Below, in pieces: positions 61,607 to 64,000 of a stretch of DNA of 64,000 bases. The DNA lies in the NCBI GenBank assembly GCA_021159005.1, contig JAGGSN010000134.1, forward strand, positions 16,396-80,395, read 5' to 3'. The first letter of the stretch is position 1. Every line of letters starts with the position of its first letter. The notes below the pieces were generated by a model. The model searched no databases, was not told where the DNA came from, and saw only the letters and a list, made by a program, of their open reading frames with translations. Position numbers and translations under genes: made by a program. Source of the stretch: Candidatus Zixiibacteriota bacterium (lineage in GTDB: Bacteria; Zixibacteria; MSB-5A5; UBA10806; 4484-95).

Positions 61607-63292
61607 TTACTTTAGCGAGGCTGTTACTCCGCCGCCAACAATTTCCACATTCTCAAATCCCGCCTGCTTCAGTATAATCGATGCCTGGTATGAACGAGGA
61701 CCGCGCTTGCATATAAGTATAATTCTTTTATCTCTGTCTAATTCATCCAAATGGTTGACTAAGTCATTTAACGGGATGTTTGTAAGTTTACAGTTGTTAG
61801 CAAACGGCCAACTATCAGCTTTAACCTCGTCGGTTTCGCGAACATCGAGCCAGATGACATCACCATCGATATTTTCAAAATCATCGCCCGGACTTATAAA
61901 ACTAACGCCTTTACCCTGAGCCAATATCATCGTTGCCAAATGGTGAAGCGGGTCTAATGCCTCCGAATACGGGGGAGCATAACCCTGCTCGAATTTAAGT
62001 AAATCCTCTATAGTCGCTCGTCTTTGTAAAAATGATGACATTACATCAACTCGCCGACATATATCGCCCTTGCCTGCCGCCTGAAGCCCCAAAGGTTTCC
62101 GGTCATTTTCACCATAGACCATTTTAAGCGTGATAGTTTTCCCCTCGGGATAATAATCAGGTTTTTCAGGGAAACTCCCCCAAACAGATTTAGCCTTAAT
62201 TCCAGCATCGGCGGCAGCAGTCTCTGTTAGCCCGACTGCGCCGACATTCAAATCGAATACTTTTACTAAAAAAGCGCCGACTACTCCTGGAAACTCAATA
62301 TCATTGCCGGCTAAATTCTCTGCTATAATCCAGCCATGACGGTTTGCCAGCGAACCCATCGGCATATATGTTTTCCTGCCGGTAATCTGATGATACGACT
62401 CTACGCAATCGCCGCCCGCGTAGATATGCTCATCGGATGTCCGCAAATGCTTATCTACTAAAATTCCGCCGGTTTCGCCGATTTCAAGACCGCAAGCTTT
62501 CGCCAGCGATACCTCTGGTTTGACGCCCAAACAGAGAAATACATAGTCAACAACGATTTCATCCTGTCCTTGTATTTTTACCACCGGATTGCTTTCGCCA
62601 TTAAGCTCGATTTTTTCAACCATACCGCCGGTGATAACATTGACATCCTGCCGCGCCAGTTCACGGCTAACAATTGCCGCCATTTCCGAGTCAAGCACAA
62701 AAGGTAGAAGCTGCTTCTCCTTTTCGACAAGCGTTACCTCGATACCCCAAAGACTGCCAGCGGCTTCGGCAACTTCACAACCGATAAATCCGCCGCCCAC
62801 AACAACCGCCGTGCCAATCTGTCCGGTTTGCGCCATTTTACGGAAATTGATAGCATCATAAGGGCGCGCAAATGGTTTTATCCTTGGGCTTTCAGCAACC
62901 GGGAAAGGCGATTTAGCTGAATTAGCCCCGGTTCCCAAAACCAACTTGCCGTAGCCATGCTCGAATGTTTCGCCAGTCTTTAGATCATTAACAGCTACAG
63001 TTTTCGCTTTTTTATCGATACTGATAACTTCATAGTTAATAAAAACATCGACTCCCTTAGAGTTTTTGAAAAACTCCGGCGATCTAACCACACCATATTG
63101 CGTTATAGTAAGATCTTTAAAACTGTTAATATCGCCTGAGGCAAAATAGGGAAGGCCGCAGGTGCCGTAAGAAATATGTTCTTCCTTTTGAAAAACTGTA
63201 ATGCTGGCTGATGGCAGACGCCGTGCCAATGCTGCGGCTGTTTTAGTACCAGCGGCTACGCCTCCTATTATTACAAAATCTGATTTTCCCAT
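61607..63292 (-). CDS. CoA-disulfide/persulfide reductase-like flavoprotein with rhodanese domain
   Basis: 561 aa. FAD loop IIGGVAAGTKTAAALARR, redox Cys in ISYGTCGLPYFASGD, NAD loop VVVGGGFIGCEVAEAAG, and a C-terminal rhodanese domain whose active Cys lies in LICKRGPRSYQAS. This is the layout of NADH-dependent persulfide reductases and CoA-disulfide reductase fusions, which reduce CoA persulfide or polysulfide, or handle O2. It is 39 bp upstream of hemA on the same strand and could share its transcript. Confidence 0.88.
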   Translation of the reverse strand: MGKSDFVIIGGVAAGTKTAAALARRLPSASITVFQKEEHISYGTCGLPYFASGDINSFKDLTITQYGVVRSPEFFKNSKGVDVFINYEVISIDKKAKTVAVNDLKTGETFEHGYGKLVLGTGANSAKSPFPVAESPRIKPFARPYDAINFRKMAQTGQIGTAVVVGGGFIGCEVAEAAGSLWGIEVTLVEKEKQLLPFVLDSEMAAIVSRELARQDVNVITGGMVEKIELNGESNPVVKIQGQDEIVVDYVFLCLGVKPEVSLAKACGLEIGETGGILVDKHLRTSDEHIYAGGDCVESYHQITGRKTYMPMGSLANRHGWIIAENLAGNDIEFPGVVGAFLVKVFDLNVGAVGLTETAAADAGIKAKSVWGSFPEKPDYYPEGKTITLKMVYGENDRKPLGLQAAGKGDICRRVDVMSSFLQRRATIEDLLKFEQGYAPPYSEALDPLHHLATMILAQGKGVSFISPGDDFENIDGDVIWLDVRETDEVKADSWPFANNCKLTNIPLNDLVNHLDELDRDKRIILICKRGPRSYQASIILKQAGFENVEIVGGGVTASLK

Positions 63293-63431
63293 AATCTTGT
63301 AATATAATTAATATAGCTGCTCAACACAACCCAGTAATTACAGAAGTTTCTCGATTTTTTTCTGAATTTGCAAATCGGGATTTTGACCGTTGATTTTTTA
63401 GTGATAAACCTAACATTATATACATCAACGC

Positions 63432-63454
63432 GTAGGGGCGTATTGCATACGCCC
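63432..63454. repeat. GTAGGGGC-type palindromic repeat
   Basis: GTAGGGGCGTATTGCATACGC followed by CC, nearly the reverse complement of the copy at 45489-45511. A REP-like TCCGCCTGAGGCGGA follows at about 63509-63523. The 708-bp end of the window (63293-64000) contains no gene I can support, only repeats. Confidence 0.65.
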
Positions 63455-63564
63455 TCTTTTGTTTGCCTGCTGCGTGATGATGCGGAAATGAATAGGCAAA
63501 AATCGTCCGCCTGAGGCGGATGCCCTACTTAGCTATAGCAGAAGAAACACATGTTAATATGGGT

Positions 63565-63706
63565 GGGCGGCACACGTCTTCGTGTGCTCCTTATCTATTA
63601 TTCCCCTCTTGAGAGGGATTAGGGGTGTGTTATTAGCGCTAAATGTTCAACATAATTCCGAATAATATTTTAATTTATTTGCAGCTCTACTGCAAAATCT
63701 GGGATT
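63565..63706 (+). repeat. Dispersed intergenic repeat, copy C
   Basis: GGCGGCACACGTCTTCGTGTG, TTATTCCCCTCTTGAGAGGG, GGGTGTGTTATTAGC, ATGTTCAACATAATTCCG and AATTTATTTGCAG are shared with copies at 41651-41782 and, inverted, 47915-47775. Best preserved of the three copies. Confidence 0.75.
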
Positions 63707-63781
63707 CTATTCATATCACTACTGTCCGGCCTTTTCCGCCTTAGGCGGATGCTATAGTGATGTCATTCCCACACTGCCCGC

Positions 63782-63954
63782 GTCATTCCCAACTTGATTG
63801 GGAATCCAGAGATTGGTCATGCTTATAGCTCCTGCCTGCCGGCGCCCGCCTGTCTGCGGACGCGGGGCACGGTATTTTTGTTATCCGCCATTGGTTTAAC
63901 ATACAGCTCCGTCCGCCACTGGCGGATTTCTGGATTCCCGTTTTCGGGAATGAC
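63782..63954. repeat. GTCATTCCC-ended inverted repeat element
   Basis: The left end GTCATTCCC ... GGGAATCCAG (63782-63808) is mirrored by CTGGATTCCC ... GGGAATGAC (63930-63954). About 173 bp, with GC-rich internal hairpins (TCCGCCACTGGCGGA near 63911). A common intergenic repeat type in many genomes; an apparent frame across it (63794-63991) is not a gene. Confidence 0.7.
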
Positions 63955-64000
63955 GCAAATGGATAATCATCGAATCAAAATCGATTTCTGAAATTTAATT

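Noticed and set aside
63794..63991. A 65-aa frame near the window end
   Set aside because: It lies inside the GTCATTCCC-ended repeat; the codons are repeat sequence.

Overview
The window comes from an AT-rich, Gram-negative (diderm) flagellated bacterium. FlgA, FlgH and FlgI (P and L rings) require an outer membrane. The mix of FliW/CsrA, FlhF/FlhG, an FlgJ fused to a GH23 lytic transglycosylase, FapA, and both sigma-28-like and sigma-54-like promoters does not fit enterics or Bacillus. An uncultured Zixibacteria/FCB-like lineage would fit, but this is inference and no marker here proves it.

Layout. 1-1.4 kb (+): the 3' part of a sulfotransferase gene and a small SAM methyltransferase. 1.5-41.2 kb (almost all on -): a 40-kb flagellar region. 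In transcription order it holds fliR-flhB-flhA-flhF-flhG-fliA followed by small motility genes (SwrB-like, DUF2225, PilZ); a signalling block with four stand-alone receiver proteins, two histidine-kinase-like proteins with no intact ATPase domain and an MCP-hairpin-like mini-protein; fapA; flgF-flgG-flgA-flgH-flgI-flgJ; flgN-flgK-csrA-flgL-fliW; a TPR/glycosyltransferase/formyltransferase-like block; then fliC-flaG-fliD-fliS-(fliT-like), an flgM-like gene, an HDOD protein and a zinc-ribbon protein. The hook, basal-body, switch, motor and remaining export genes (flgB-E, fliE-Q, motAB), core che genes and rpoN are not here.

Regulation can be read from the DNA. Sigma-54-like elements precede fliR and flgF (early/middle genes). 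Sigma-28-like elements precede the flgM-like gene, the TPR-glycosyltransferase block, fliC and a receiver gene, with weaker ones before flgN and flgL. The flagellin leader carries a hairpin with GGA in its loop plus a GGA overlapping the Shine-Dalgarno sequence, the expected layout for CsrA repression relieved by FliW.

41.2-64 kb: an accessory and metabolic region with repeat-rich intergenic DNA. It contains rfbA-rfbC-SDR-rfbD (dTDP-sugar synthesis), an ADP-forming acetate-CoA ligase, a PflA-like radical SAM protein, an O-antigen ligase, a polyprenyl-phosphate glycosyltransferase with a large membrane protein, a lipoprotein, a MazG-like pyrophosphohydrolase, hemL, and a tight cluster hemA-met8-hemC-cobA/hemD-hemB behind a flavin disulfide reductase with a rhodanese domain. 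Together these cover glutamyl-tRNA to uroporphyrinogen III and sirohaem. Several dispersed repeat families fill the gaps between genes.
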